Below are positions 1 to 6,510 of a stretch of DNA of 6,630 nt, piece after piece. Position numbers and translations under genes: made by a program. Source of the DNA: UBA5420 sp964485345 (GTDB lineage Bacteria; Bacillota; Limnochordia; Darwinibacteriales; Darwinibacteriaceae). The stretch covers positions 1 to 6,630 of the forward strand of contig CAZAJB010000108.1 in assembly GCA_964485345.1 (NCBI GenBank). Direction: 5' to 3'. Below the pieces are notes generated by a model that searched no databases, was not told the DNA's origin, and saw only the letters and a list, made by a program, of their open reading frames with translations. The first letter of the stretch is position 1. The number at the start of each line of letters is the position of its first letter.

Positions 1-1
1 G

Positions 2-76
2 CGTACACCAAGCCCTAGGGAAGATATGGTGGATATCTACCGGGAGTTCAAAATCTGTAAACGCTATCAAGAGTGA
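2..76 (+). CDS. Possible 3' end of a gene running in from the left edge
   Basis: Frame 2 is open from the window edge and stops at TGA 74-76. It encodes 24 residues with a plausible charged helical tail (…EDMVDIYREFKICKRYQE). I do not recognise the family, and 24 residues are too few to prove coding. The last codons overlap a degenerate repeat (59-80) that resembles the repeat nearer istA. The frame may therefore be chance within a transposon end, or the end of a host gene into which the element inserted. Confidence 0.22.
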   Translation, partial: RTPSPREDMVDIYREFKICKRYQE

Positions 77-114
77 ACCATTAATGGCCAAAACGCTGAC
101 ATAAAAGTGATCCA
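59..114 (+). repeat. Two degenerate direct repeats, probable IS21 left-end transposase sites
   Basis: The unit at 59-80 and the unit at 91-114 both begin with AAACGCT and both contain an AGTGA(A/T)CCA core. The second unit is two bases longer in the middle. Spacing between units is 32 bases, about three helical turns. IS21-family ends are known to carry several such internal repeats that bind IstA. The second copy (…AAAAGTGATCCACTTTG) is the better preserved. Assignment as the left end is inference, since the exact tip and target duplication cannot be seen. Confidence 0.4.
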
Positions 115-127
115 CTTTGCCCAAACA

Positions 128-167
128 CTCCTGTATATTGAAGGTAGGACCACTTCACGTACAGGAG
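128..167 (+). promoter_or_regulatory. Inverted repeat able to sequester the istA Shine-Dalgarno sequence
   Basis: CTCCTGTA at 128-135 is the exact reverse complement of TACAGGAG at 160-167. The right arm contains most of the istA Shine-Dalgarno sequence (AGGAGG, 163-168), which precedes the ATG at 176 by 7 bases. A transcript that began outside the element would fold the SD into an 8-bp stem. A transcript starting near 146, downstream of a TATATT hexamer at 134-139, would lack the left arm and leave the SD free. The pairing is seen directly. The regulatory meaning is inferred from the analogous protection against read-through expression known in IS10 and IS50. No good -35 is visible for the TATATT hexamer. 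Confidence 0.4.
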
Positions 168-175
168 GTAAGGAG

Positions 176-1511
176 ATGATCAAAGTGGATCAGTACCAGC
201 TTATCAGAGAATTGTATGCAGTAAAAGGGCTTTCTCAAAGGGAGATCGCAAGAAGGCTTGGAGTATCCCGCAACACCGTTAGAAAGTACTGTACTGGAGA
301 GAATCTGCCCTTCGAAAAAGGTACCAGGAATCGTCAACCTACAGTCATTACACCTGAAGATGAGGAGTTCGTCCAACAGTGTTTCCAGCAGGATGAAGAG
401 GATGATGTTCTCAAACAAAAGCATACGGCTAAGCGCATTTATGATCGACTTGTCAAAGAACGCAGGTTTACAGGTGGAGAATCCACCATCCGTCAATATG
501 TTAAAGAACTAAAGGATAAGCCTAAAGAAGCCTTCGTTCCGCTCGAATTCGACCCAGGGGAAGCAATACAGATAGATTGGGGCCAAGCGGTTATCTATCT
601 TTGGCGGTGTGGCACAACGGAACATCTATGATAACATGCGCACTATCGTGACCGATGGTTGGGGCAAACACGTCGGTAAGGAGCAGAAGGACTTTGTCCA
701 TCTTAAGGCTCACTATTCGTTCAAGTCTATGTTCTGTAATCCTGGACAAGGGAACGAAAAGAGTCTCGTTGAGAGCCTTGTGGGCTGGGCTAGACGTAAC
801 ATTCTGGTCCCAGTCCCTAGAGTCGACTCTTTCGAAGAATTAAACCAACTCTTGCGAGAGCGGTGCCTGGCATACCAAGAGCACACGATTCAAGGGCGAA
901 GCAAGACGATTGGTGAATACCTCGAAGTTGAGAGAGGCAAGCTCACGTCATTGCCGCTGAGGCATATGGAACCAATCAGTCAGGCGATAGCTAAATGCAA
1001 CACCTTCTCTACGGTTCGCTTTGACACGAACCGCTACTCTGTTCCTGTAGAGTATGTAGGTAAGGACATAACAGTCAAAGCGAGTGTATTTGAGATAGCA
1101 CTATGGTACCGCAGCAACCTAATTGCGACGCACCCACGCCTCTATGAGCGAAACGCTGTGCACTATGAACTTGAGCACTACCTACCTTTACTAGAGAAGA
1201 AGCCGCGTGCCGTTTGGAATGCTCAACCAGTCAAGGCAATCAACCTGCCTCCTGCTTTTTGGGATTTTGCTGGCAAGCTTGGTAGTGACTATGAAGTTGT
1301 CAAGTTGCTAAAACTTTCAGCACTGCACGGTGTTCCAACACTCCTAAGGTGCATAGAAGAGGCTACAAGTTACGGCCCCTTCTGTTACGAGAGTGTTCGT
1401 GCCAGATTGGAGGACAAGCCGTCCAAAGAGGCACCAATCAATTTAGTAGCTAACCCAATAGAGATTAGGCAGGTTGACTGGGGCCACCCGAAAAAGCGCA
1501 CCGTTGAATAA
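176..1511 (+). pseudogene. istA: IS21-family transposase IstA, disrupted by an internal deletion and frameshift
   Basis: IstA is a DDE-type (RNase H-fold) transposase that cuts and joins element ends together with IstB. The start at ATG 176 is chosen because it follows a near-perfect SD (ACAGGAGGTAAGG); an in-frame GTG at 107 has no such site. Residues 19-38 form a helix-turn-helix (LSQREIARRLGVSRNTVRKY). The first catalytic Asp is in IDWG (codon 575-577). After VIYL (about 599-601) the reading frame changes and homology resumes in another frame with FGGVAQRNIYDN from 600. The second Asp is at 630-632 and the final Glu, in GNEKSLVE, at 771-773. About 43 residues normally lying between YL and FGGV are missing, so the catalytic fold is lost. 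The rest runs to TAA 1509-1511 and gives close to the normal C-terminal length. No istB follows. The first part alone would stop at TGA 629-631. Confidence 0.85.
599..602 (+). other. Deletion junction inside istA
   Basis: Upstream of this point codons are in phase with the start at 176; downstream IS21-like residues (FGGV…IYDN) are in the next phase. Relative to the usual IstA sequence about 43 codons are absent. From the phase change the lost length should leave remainder 2 when divided by 3 (for example 128 or 131 bases). The exact edges need an intact copy for comparison. Confidence 0.65.
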
Positions 1512-1515
1512 GCCA

Positions 1516-1555
1516 AAGTACAAGGTACCGGATCGCTCCCAGTAACCTTGTACTT
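1516..1555. terminator. Hairpin between convergent genes, probable terminator of the minus-strand operon
   Basis: AAGTACAAGGT (1516-1526) is the perfect reverse complement of ACCTTGTACTT (1545-1555), giving an 11-bp stem. The 18-base interior can pair further (1527-1531 with 1539-1543, one mismatch and one bulged A). It lies 12 bases past the TAG stop of the beta-barrel gene on the minus strand. Read that way, the stem ends in a short, interrupted T-rich run (…CTTTGGCTTATT). It also lies 4 bases after the istA stop, but the plus-strand side has no T tract. The stem is GC-poor for a terminator, so function is inferred mainly from its position between converging genes. Confidence 0.5.
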
Positions 1556-1567
1556 CAATAGTTGGAT

Positions 1568-2674
1568 CTAAAACCCTATTTGTAACTTCGCATAGATACT
1601 CTTATTTTGACCCATAGCCGGCATCCCTAAATCAGTTGGGCTACTACTAAAATACTGAGCGCCCACGCTGAATGAAGTGGAATCTGCTAAAGAAAACGTT
1701 ACCTCTGGAGATAGCATGTATTCATTACTATCCAGGCTGTACATAGCACCTAGCTTCGCTGAATGCATGAGCCCAAAGGGGTATTCCGCTGCAAAAATAA
1801 TGTTATTGGCAGGACTATCACCTGAACGATGGTAGTATTGCCCGATCAGAACGAGTCCATTTTGAAAACCATAGTCACCGCCGAGGACGAACTGATAATA
1901 GCCATCTGCATCTTCAGGCAAAAAGTATGCCCCTTCAGCCCAGAGACCCATATCTCCCATCGTAGTGGCTACATCTAGCCCAAACATCTGCATTCTTTGA
2001 AATGAGGCACTTATCTGCGGTGGCATGCCAGGGACAATACTGGGAGTCGGGAAGTCTTCCCACCCTCTGAAATAACTTGCGGAAAAATCCCAGCCATTGA
2101 TACCCATAAAAGATGCACGTACACCTAGCTCAGAATTTTCCAGTTTAGGTTCGATCTTCTCGGGAGTGATCATTTGTCCAGGCATGAGTGGATGAGATAT
2201 TTCAGCAAGAACCGGCTTGAAAATCGGCACCCAAACCGCACTAAGCTTGGTGCTATATCCTAGATAGTAGTCCATAACAGCGGCATACAAAGCCTGTTTG
2301 TCATCGAGAGGATCCTCTATATTTACGGGGTTAATCACATCGGTGGGGTTAATTTGTAGTGCCGTTCCCCAGGATAGTCGCTGCTTACCAAGGCGGATGT
2401 CAAAGTGCTCTGCATAATAGTCCAAGTAAGCTTCGTCCAGTTCGATCTGAAAACCGTCATTGTAGTTGCCCTTTAGACCAACATGAAAGGCGGCATCTCC
2501 CACCAAATGATCAAGATTTAGCTCTAACTCACCACCTGGGTTCAGGTAATATGGATCGTCCAATCCCATGGTCAGGTTAGTCGTTAGCGATCCCGAAATA
2601 CCAATCGGTGCAGCCACTGCCAGCCCTGACAGGGCCAAAAGCAATAGTATGCCTAAGAAAACTCTTTTTTTCAA
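1568..2674 (-). CDS. Outer-membrane beta-barrel protein (DUF1302-like), last gene of the operon
   Basis: The product is 368 residues. The start is set at TTG 2674-2672, because it follows a GAAAGGGGAC ribosome binding site with suitable spacing and gives a clean signal peptide (MKKRVFLGILLLLALSGLAVAA, cleaved near A21-A22). The in-frame ATG at 2716 would add 14 poorly fitting residues and overlap the upstream gene by 41 bases. The mature chain shows alternating amphipathic strands with abundant Tyr, Gly and Asn, and the segment DIRLGKQRLSWGTALQ followed by INPTDVINP (about residues 92-116). That segment resembles DUF1302-type outer-membrane proteins. The chain ends YAKLQIGF, a terminal aromatic typical of substrates of the BAM machinery. 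Only one base separates it from the LolA-like gene, so translation is probably coupled. It is most likely the outer-membrane component of the export system, or a porin for a hydrophobic compound. The exact family is moderately sure and the substrate unknown. Confidence 0.75.
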   Translation of the reverse strand: MKKRVFLGILLLLALSGLAVAAPIGISGSLTTNLTMGLDDPYYLNPGGELELNLDHLVGDAAFHVGLKGNYNDGFQIELDEAYLDYYAEHFDIRLGKQRLSWGTALQINPTDVINPVNIEDPLDDKQALYAAVMDYYLGYSTKLSAVWVPIFKPVLAEISHPLMPGQMITPEKIEPKLENSELGVRASFMGINGWDFSASYFRGWEDFPTPSIVPGMPPQISASFQRMQMFGLDVATTMGDMGLWAEGAYFLPEDADGYYQFVLGGDYGFQNGLVLIGQYYHRSGDSPANNIIFAAEYPFGLMHSAKLGAMYSLDSNEYMLSPEVTFSLADSTSFSVGAQYFSSSPTDLGMPAMGQNKSIYAKLQIGF

Positions 2675-2675
2675 C

Positions 2676-3455
2676 TTACAGTCCCCTTTCCAAACTACGC
2701 ACAGTAAAGCTCGCATCAGAAATATCTACGTCGAATTCTACGTTTGAAACCTTGAGAATGGTCCTTGTTCCCTGCTGTATATTTTCCATTTCCATGGCCG
2801 ATGCCATCCATCTGCCATCAACTTCTTGGATACCTTCATTGTGGAGAACCTTGAGCAGTTTTCCATCTCTATCCACGTACTCTATTTTGCGCGGTAGCAA
2901 GCGTACCTGGTCCACCCACATCACGAGCTTAGAGTAATCACTATCGCTATCCAAAGGTAATAGCTCCAAGACGTATGTGTCGGTACCTTGGAATACTTCG
3001 GAGCGAAGTAAGGTAGGAACAAACTTAGAACCAAAACCTGTCATCCCCAGCTGCTCCATATCATCAAAACTGAGATCACTACCCATAAAGTCACCCTTCT
3101 TGGCATGACCGGCAATTCTGCGCGATCTTCCCAGAGCTGGCAGGTACAACCAAGTATCATCATCGGTCATGAGCAATCCCGTGCCACGCACATCTGTGGG
3201 TGACAAGAATCTCACTAGCATGAAATCCTGATCTGCGGTTCGTTTGTTTTGGAGCTGAATTTCACGTGTGCGGCTTGCACCACTTGCGCTAACCAAGGTC
3301 ATCTCTTGGGTCATGATTTTCGAGTCACTACCCATAGTCAAATCGACCTGAGCTATGATTTCATCAGCTGTAAGTTCCTGAGCCAAACCCATCCCGACTC
3401 CAAATGAGCTTAGAATCAAGGCGAATACTAGCAACGTTAGTAATCTGTTTTTCAT
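2676..3455 (-). CDS. Outer membrane lipoprotein-sorting protein-like (LolA-like) periplasmic protein
   Basis: The 259-residue product starts at ATG 3455-3453, five bases after a TGGAGGGA ribosome binding site. A signal peptide (residues 1-25) ends GMGLA before QELTADEI and has no lipobox Cys, so the protein should be soluble outside the inner membrane. The core matches the family usually annotated as outer membrane lipoprotein-sorting protein (LolA_like, PF17131 from memory). Matching parts are the TWLYLPALGRSRRI segment (101-114), GDFMGSDLSFDDM (121-133), the MWVDQ…LLPRKIEY segment (179-193), and the final FTVRSLERGL. The fold is an open half-barrel with a hydrophobic groove. Members are commonly encoded beside RND/MMPL pumps, as here, 45 bases after the pump gene. 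The likely role is ferrying a hydrophobic substrate between pump and outer membrane. This is not canonical LolA of the LolCDE system. Confidence 0.85.
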   Translation of the reverse strand: MKNRLLTLLVFALILSSFGVGMGLAQELTADEIIAQVDLTMGSDSKIMTQEMTLVSASGASRTREIQLQNKRTADQDFMLVRFLSPTDVRGTGLLMTDDDTWLYLPALGRSRRIAGHAKKGDFMGSDLSFDDMEQLGMTGFGSKFVPTLLRSEVFQGTDTYVLELLPLDSDSDYSKLVMWVDQVRLLPRKIEYVDRDGKLLKVLHNEGIQEVDGRWMASAMEMENIQQGTRTILKVSNVEFDVDISDASFTVRSLERGL

Positions 3456-3500
3456 CTAGATCCCTCCACTTAAGATTTGTCTGCCTTTATCTTGTTTGTT

Positions 3501-5786
3501 TTAAGACTGCGCTACCACCTCTTTTCCTGCCTTTGTTCTTCTCTCCCAACGTAGCAAAATCAAGGCAGGTAGGACTGTCAAGGCACTGGATGATGCTACG
3601 AACATGGCCATCGTAACTAAGCTGCCAAAGTATCTAAATGGTGGAAATGATGAGAGCAAAAGTATCAAAAATCCTGCAATCACTGAACCTGCATTGGTTA
3701 CAATTGCTTTACCGGTATGAATGATCGCATTGGTGACAGATTGAGCAGGATCGTGCTTCACCCTTTCCTCCTGATAGCGGGTGTAAATATGAATAGAATA
3801 ATCCACCCCCACACCTACGCCGATTGAGCTAATCAGAACCGTAACAATATCCAAGGGAATACCCAGCCAGCCCATGACTCCAAAATTGATCAAAATCGTA
3901 GAAGCGACGACCATAGTGCTAAACAGACTGCCTTCCCACGAGCGTAGCAAGAGCAGCACAATTACAAAGACAGTCAAAAGCGCCATGAATAGACTTGAGA
4001 TCTGACCTTGAATAATCATGGAAGCTAAAGCATCAAGGAGCGCCACAATGCCTGTTTGTGAGGCTTCCACATCAAGATGTGCGAAGTACTTGGCAAACAA
4101 CATGTCAATCTCACTAAATAGCCGCGTTGTAGCTTCATTGCTAGAGTCTCTGACCAGAGCTTGAATGCGCGCCTGCTGATAATCTAAGGTTATAAATTGC
4201 TCAACCATATCTCCCCCGCTCATCTCCATTAAGAGCAGGTATTGAGCAGCTAGCTCCCGCGTTGTAGGCAAAACTTCAAAGTCAGGGTCGCCATCATTGA
4301 GAGCCATGTTGACTCTCTGCAAGATGTTTACAATAGATTGAGGGCGCCCAACAAGCCCGGTCTGTTCTAAATCAGTTTGCAAATTTGCCATGGCATGCAG
4401 TACATCAGGGTCAAGTAAATCACCAGTGATCACAATCTCCACACTCTCAGAACCAGAGAATTTGTCTTTCACCATTTCGTAGGCAATCTTCGGAGCTGTA
4501 TCGTCTGCAAAGAAGTTAAAGAAGTTGCTGTCTGTAGAAAGCTGGGGAATTCCCAGAACAGCCAGAACCAAGATGATGGCCATTGCTACTAAGACCACAC
4601 GTTTTTTTGCTACCACTACGTGGGCAATGCGCCCCAAGATTCTTGCTAGCATTCTATCTTGACCGTCGCCTTTTTTGACCTCAACCTTCTTTGGTACAGG
4701 CAGCAACAGAAGCATTGCTGGTATAAAGGTCAAAGAGATTAAAAGAGCTACAAACACCCCGAAAGCTGTAAATAAGCCAAAGTCTTTCATGAGCGTAATA
4801 CTGCTAGATACGTTAGAAGCAAATCCAGCAAAGGTAGTAGTGCCAGCGAGCAAGACCGAAATTCCCACAGACTTTAAAGTTTGATGTACTGCCTGTTCTC
4901 GCTCTACCCCTTCCAATAACTCATCATTGTAACGGGCTATGATGTAAATTCCATAGGCGCTACCTAAGCTTACTAGCAATACGGGCATCACTGCATTCAA
5001 GGGTGATAACTGTTTACCCAACATCCCCATGAGGCCTAAGGTCCACACAACACTAATTAGCACTGTTATAAATGGTAAGAATACACCTCGGAGATTCTTA
5101 AAGTAGAGAAATAGAATAGCTGCTACTAAAAGTAGGACAATGGGGAAAAGTTTCATTAAATCTGCTTGCATTGAATCGGCCAAGACTGCATTGAGTACTG
5201 GAGTCCCTGTTAGGTAGAGTTGCCCTTCTGGCAGGTCAATTGACTCAAGTAGCTCTTGAATTAAAAGGGCTACCTCCACAGCACTACTACTTGGATCCAC
5301 CTCAACAACATGCAAGGCACCGGTGGCATCAGAGGACACTATGGTACCAACGTACATATCATCCTCTAAGACACGTTCTCGCAGCGCAGCCAATTCTTGC
5401 TCTTCAGTGGGAATTTCTCCTACAAGGGGGATCACATCTATTCCCCATTCACTACCGGCGATATCGTCAATAGTCGTCAAGCTACGTACATTGGTTACCC
5501 CTTGGATCTGTTCGAGTTCATGCGTGAGCTGATCTATTGTTCTAAGGCCCTGCAAGGTAAATACATCAGTTGTGGTAAACGCTACCATAATGCGGTCAGC
5601 TCCGCCGAATGTTCCGCTAATCTCGTCATAGGAGATGACTTGGGGATGATCCTCAGGGAAAAACGACTTAATATCCGTCGTGATCCCCACCCGCTGGGCG
5701 TAGAAGCCAAAAACTAGAGCTAGTAACACGACCATAACAACGACGACTTTAGGGTATTTTGCTACCTTCCGAAACAAAAATTGCAT
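3501..5786 (-). CDS. RND-superfamily (MMPL/HAE3-type) inner-membrane exporter
   Basis: The 761-residue protein has the duplicated architecture of RND pumps. Each half has one TM helix (about 11-30 and 394-413), a large extracytoplasmic domain (about 31-208 and 414-590), then five TM helices (about 212-365 and 595-745). Total 12 TM helices. The first extracytoplasmic domain opens with the typical DIKSFFPEDHP (38-48). TM4 of the second half carries GVGVDYSIHIYTRY with Asp662, the usual proton-relay position. The equivalent in the first half reads LGSAYGIYIIARY (274-286) with no acid. ATG 5786 follows AAAGGTG at nine bases. Pumps of this type (hydrophobe/amphiphile efflux, MMPL, HpnN-like) move lipids and other hydrophobic molecules using proton motive force. 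It heads the structural part of the operon, with the LolA-like and barrel genes directly downstream, and has a palindromic operator in its leader. Class is sure, substrate unknown. Confidence 0.9.
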   Translation of the reverse strand: MQFLFRKVAKYPKVVVVMVVLLALVFGFYAQRVGITTDIKSFFPEDHPQVISYDEISGTFGGADRIMVAFTTTDVFTLQGLRTIDQLTHELEQIQGVTNVRSLTTIDDIAGSEWGIDVIPLVGEIPTEEQELAALRERVLEDDMYVGTIVSSDATGALHVVEVDPSSSAVEVALLIQELLESIDLPEGQLYLTGTPVLNAVLADSMQADLMKLFPIVLLLVAAILFLYFKNLRGVFLPFITVLISVVWTLGLMGMLGKQLSPLNAVMPVLLVSLGSAYGIYIIARYNDELLEGVEREQAVHQTLKSVGISVLLAGTTTFAGFASNVSSSITLMKDFGLFTAFGVFVALLISLTFIPAMLLLLPVPKKVEVKKGDGQDRMLARILGRIAHVVVAKKRVVLVAMAIILVLAVLGIPQLSTDSNFFNFFADDTAPKIAYEMVKDKFSGSESVEIVITGDLLDPDVLHAMANLQTDLEQTGLVGRPQSIVNILQRVNMALNDGDPDFEVLPTTRELAAQYLLLMEMSGGDMVEQFITLDYQQARIQALVRDSSNEATTRLFSEIDMLFAKYFAHLDVEASQTGIVALLDALASMIIQGQISSLFMALLTVFVIVLLLLRSWEGSLFSTMVVASTILINFGVMGWLGIPLDIVTVLISSIGVGVGVDYSIHIYTRYQEERVKHDPAQSVTNAIIHTGKAIVTNAGSVIAGFLILLLSSFPPFRYFGSLVTMAMFVASSSALTVLPALILLRWERRTKAGKEVVAQS

Positions 5787-5822
5787 ACACTACAACACCT
5801 TTCTGGATAGTCGAGCAGTATT

Positions 5823-5840
5823 TGACTGAGACCTCACTCA
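5823..5840. promoter_or_regulatory. Palindromic operator in front of the RND gene
   Basis: TGACTGAGACCTCACTCA is a palindrome with 7 of 8 arm positions paired around a central AC. It lies 36 bases upstream of the RND start codon, in the 122-base gap after tetR. It shares 15 of 18 positions, in the same orientation and with the same centre, with the palindrome in front of tetR (6511-6528). A duplicated palindrome in both leaders is the expected pattern for a TetR-family site. No convincing -35/-10 pair is seen for a promoter here. The best -10 candidate on the minus strand is TATCAT, about 35 bases upstream of the operator, and it lacks a good -35. Confidence 0.72.
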
Positions 5841-5908
5841 TTCATGGCGGCAATTCTGGGTCATTTAAGTATGATACCAAGGTTCCTTTGGCCTTATTGT
5901 TCATAAAC

Positions 5909-6496
5909 CTAGAATTTCAGGCCTTGGAAGTATAGATCCACCAGTTCACATGCTGCTTGCTGCAGAATATGAACCCGCTCCTGTTCAGAACCTTGACCTA
6001 CTGCATATAATACCACCGAGCTCACCGCCCCAAAGATAGCAACTGCAACAATCTGTGTATTGCAGGGTCGGATTTCACCGCTTTCTACGCCTTCATCTAG
6101 AAGTTTGCTGATTTGGGCAGGAATGCCCTCCAGAAAATCGTTAATCTTCGTAGACAAATCGTTGTGAAGCGGTGTAGGGTGCTCTCTGGCTAAGATTTTT
6201 CCTACGGCAGGATTTTCATTAATGGCCGCAAAATGCATTGTTAATAATCGTTTGAGCTTATCTCGAAGGCTGAGAGATTCTTGCTGTATCTTTTTCAAAT
6301 AGGTACGTCGTTTATCAAGTTCTACTTCGAATATGTATTCAAGAATTGCCTCTTTATTGCGGAAATAATTATAAATCGTACCTACAGATACGCCTGCTTC
6401 AGCTGCGATTCTATCCGTTGTGGCATTATAAAAACCCAGGTTGGCAATGACTTCAATAGCCGTTTCTCGGATAAGTTCCTTCTTGTCTTCTTTCAC
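5909..6496 (-). CDS. TetR-family transcriptional regulator, FadR/YsiA-like
   Basis: The 195-residue protein starts at GTG 6496-6494, seven bases after a GGAGG ribosome binding site. A longer in-frame ATG at 6565 lies upstream of the -35 box of its own promoter and is rejected. Residues 5-52 are a TetR DNA-binding domain, with the helix-turn-helix in TTDRIAAEAGVSVGTIYNYF (26-45) and the family NKEAIL that follows. The C-terminal ligand and dimer domain resembles Bacillus FadR/YsiA, notably the MHF helix (from LLTMHF), the LSTKINDFLEG segment and LLDEGVESGEIRP. Regulators of that group are repressors released by long-chain acyl-CoA; this ligand is a suggestion only. It is divided from the RND gene by 122 bases containing one copy of the operator, and its own leader has another. 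Autoregulation plus repression of the transport genes is the likely arrangement. Confidence 0.88.
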   Translation of the reverse strand: MKEDKKELIRETAIEVIANLGFYNATTDRIAAEAGVSVGTIYNYFRNKEAILEYIFEVELDKRRTYLKKIQQESLSLRDKLKRLLTMHFAAINENPAVGKILAREHPTPLHNDLSTKINDFLEGIPAQISKLLDEGVESGEIRPCNTQIVAVAIFGAVSSVVLYAVGQGSEQERVHILQQAACELVDLYFQGLKF

Positions 6497-6510
6497 ATCT
6501 TCACCTCCAC

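Larger units (their letters stand above)
59..1511 (+). mobile_element. IS21-family insertion sequence remnant (istA only, degenerate)
   Basis: This stretch carries a broken IS21-type transposase gene preceded by degenerate direct repeats of the kind found at IS21-family ends. A complete IS21 element has two genes, istA (transposase) and istB (AAA+ ATPase helper), usually adjacent or overlapping, between terminal repeats. Here istA is followed after about 55 bases by the end of an oppositely oriented gene, so istB and the right end are missing. I could not find an inverted copy of the left repeats downstream of 1511. Boundaries are approximate: the left one is set at the first repeat and the right one at the istA stop. 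The element is judged inactive because istA is disrupted and istB absent. Family assignment is firm; the ends are not. Confidence 0.7.

Noticed and set aside
23..37. Small palindrome GATAT-GGTGG-ATATC
   Set aside because: Five-base arms in AT-rich sequence are expected by chance, and nothing else marks the site.
107..175. Longer istA start at GTG 107
   Set aside because: It has no ribosome binding site and would include the SD region; ATG 176 follows AGGAGG and gives the usual IstA N-terminus.
155..496. Minus-strand open frame of 113 codons inside istA
   Set aside because: It is antisense to a clear IstA reading frame and has no recognisable domain.
590..640. Programmed ribosomal frameshift joining the two istA frames
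   Set aside because: About 43 conserved residues are absent between the frames, so a slip would not restore a working catalytic domain; there is also no slippery A or T heptamer at the junction.
2608..2937. Plus-strand open frame across the LolA-like and barrel gene boundary
   Set aside because: Antisense shadow of two well-supported genes.
5240..5717. Overlapping plus-strand open frames inside the RND gene
   Set aside because: They are antisense to the strongly conserved RND protein, have no SD, and their translations look non-coding.
5876..5895. Inverted repeat CCAAGG…CCTTTGG after tetR as a terminator
   Set aside because: The arms are imperfect, the loop would be only about two bases, and there is no T run on the minus strand.
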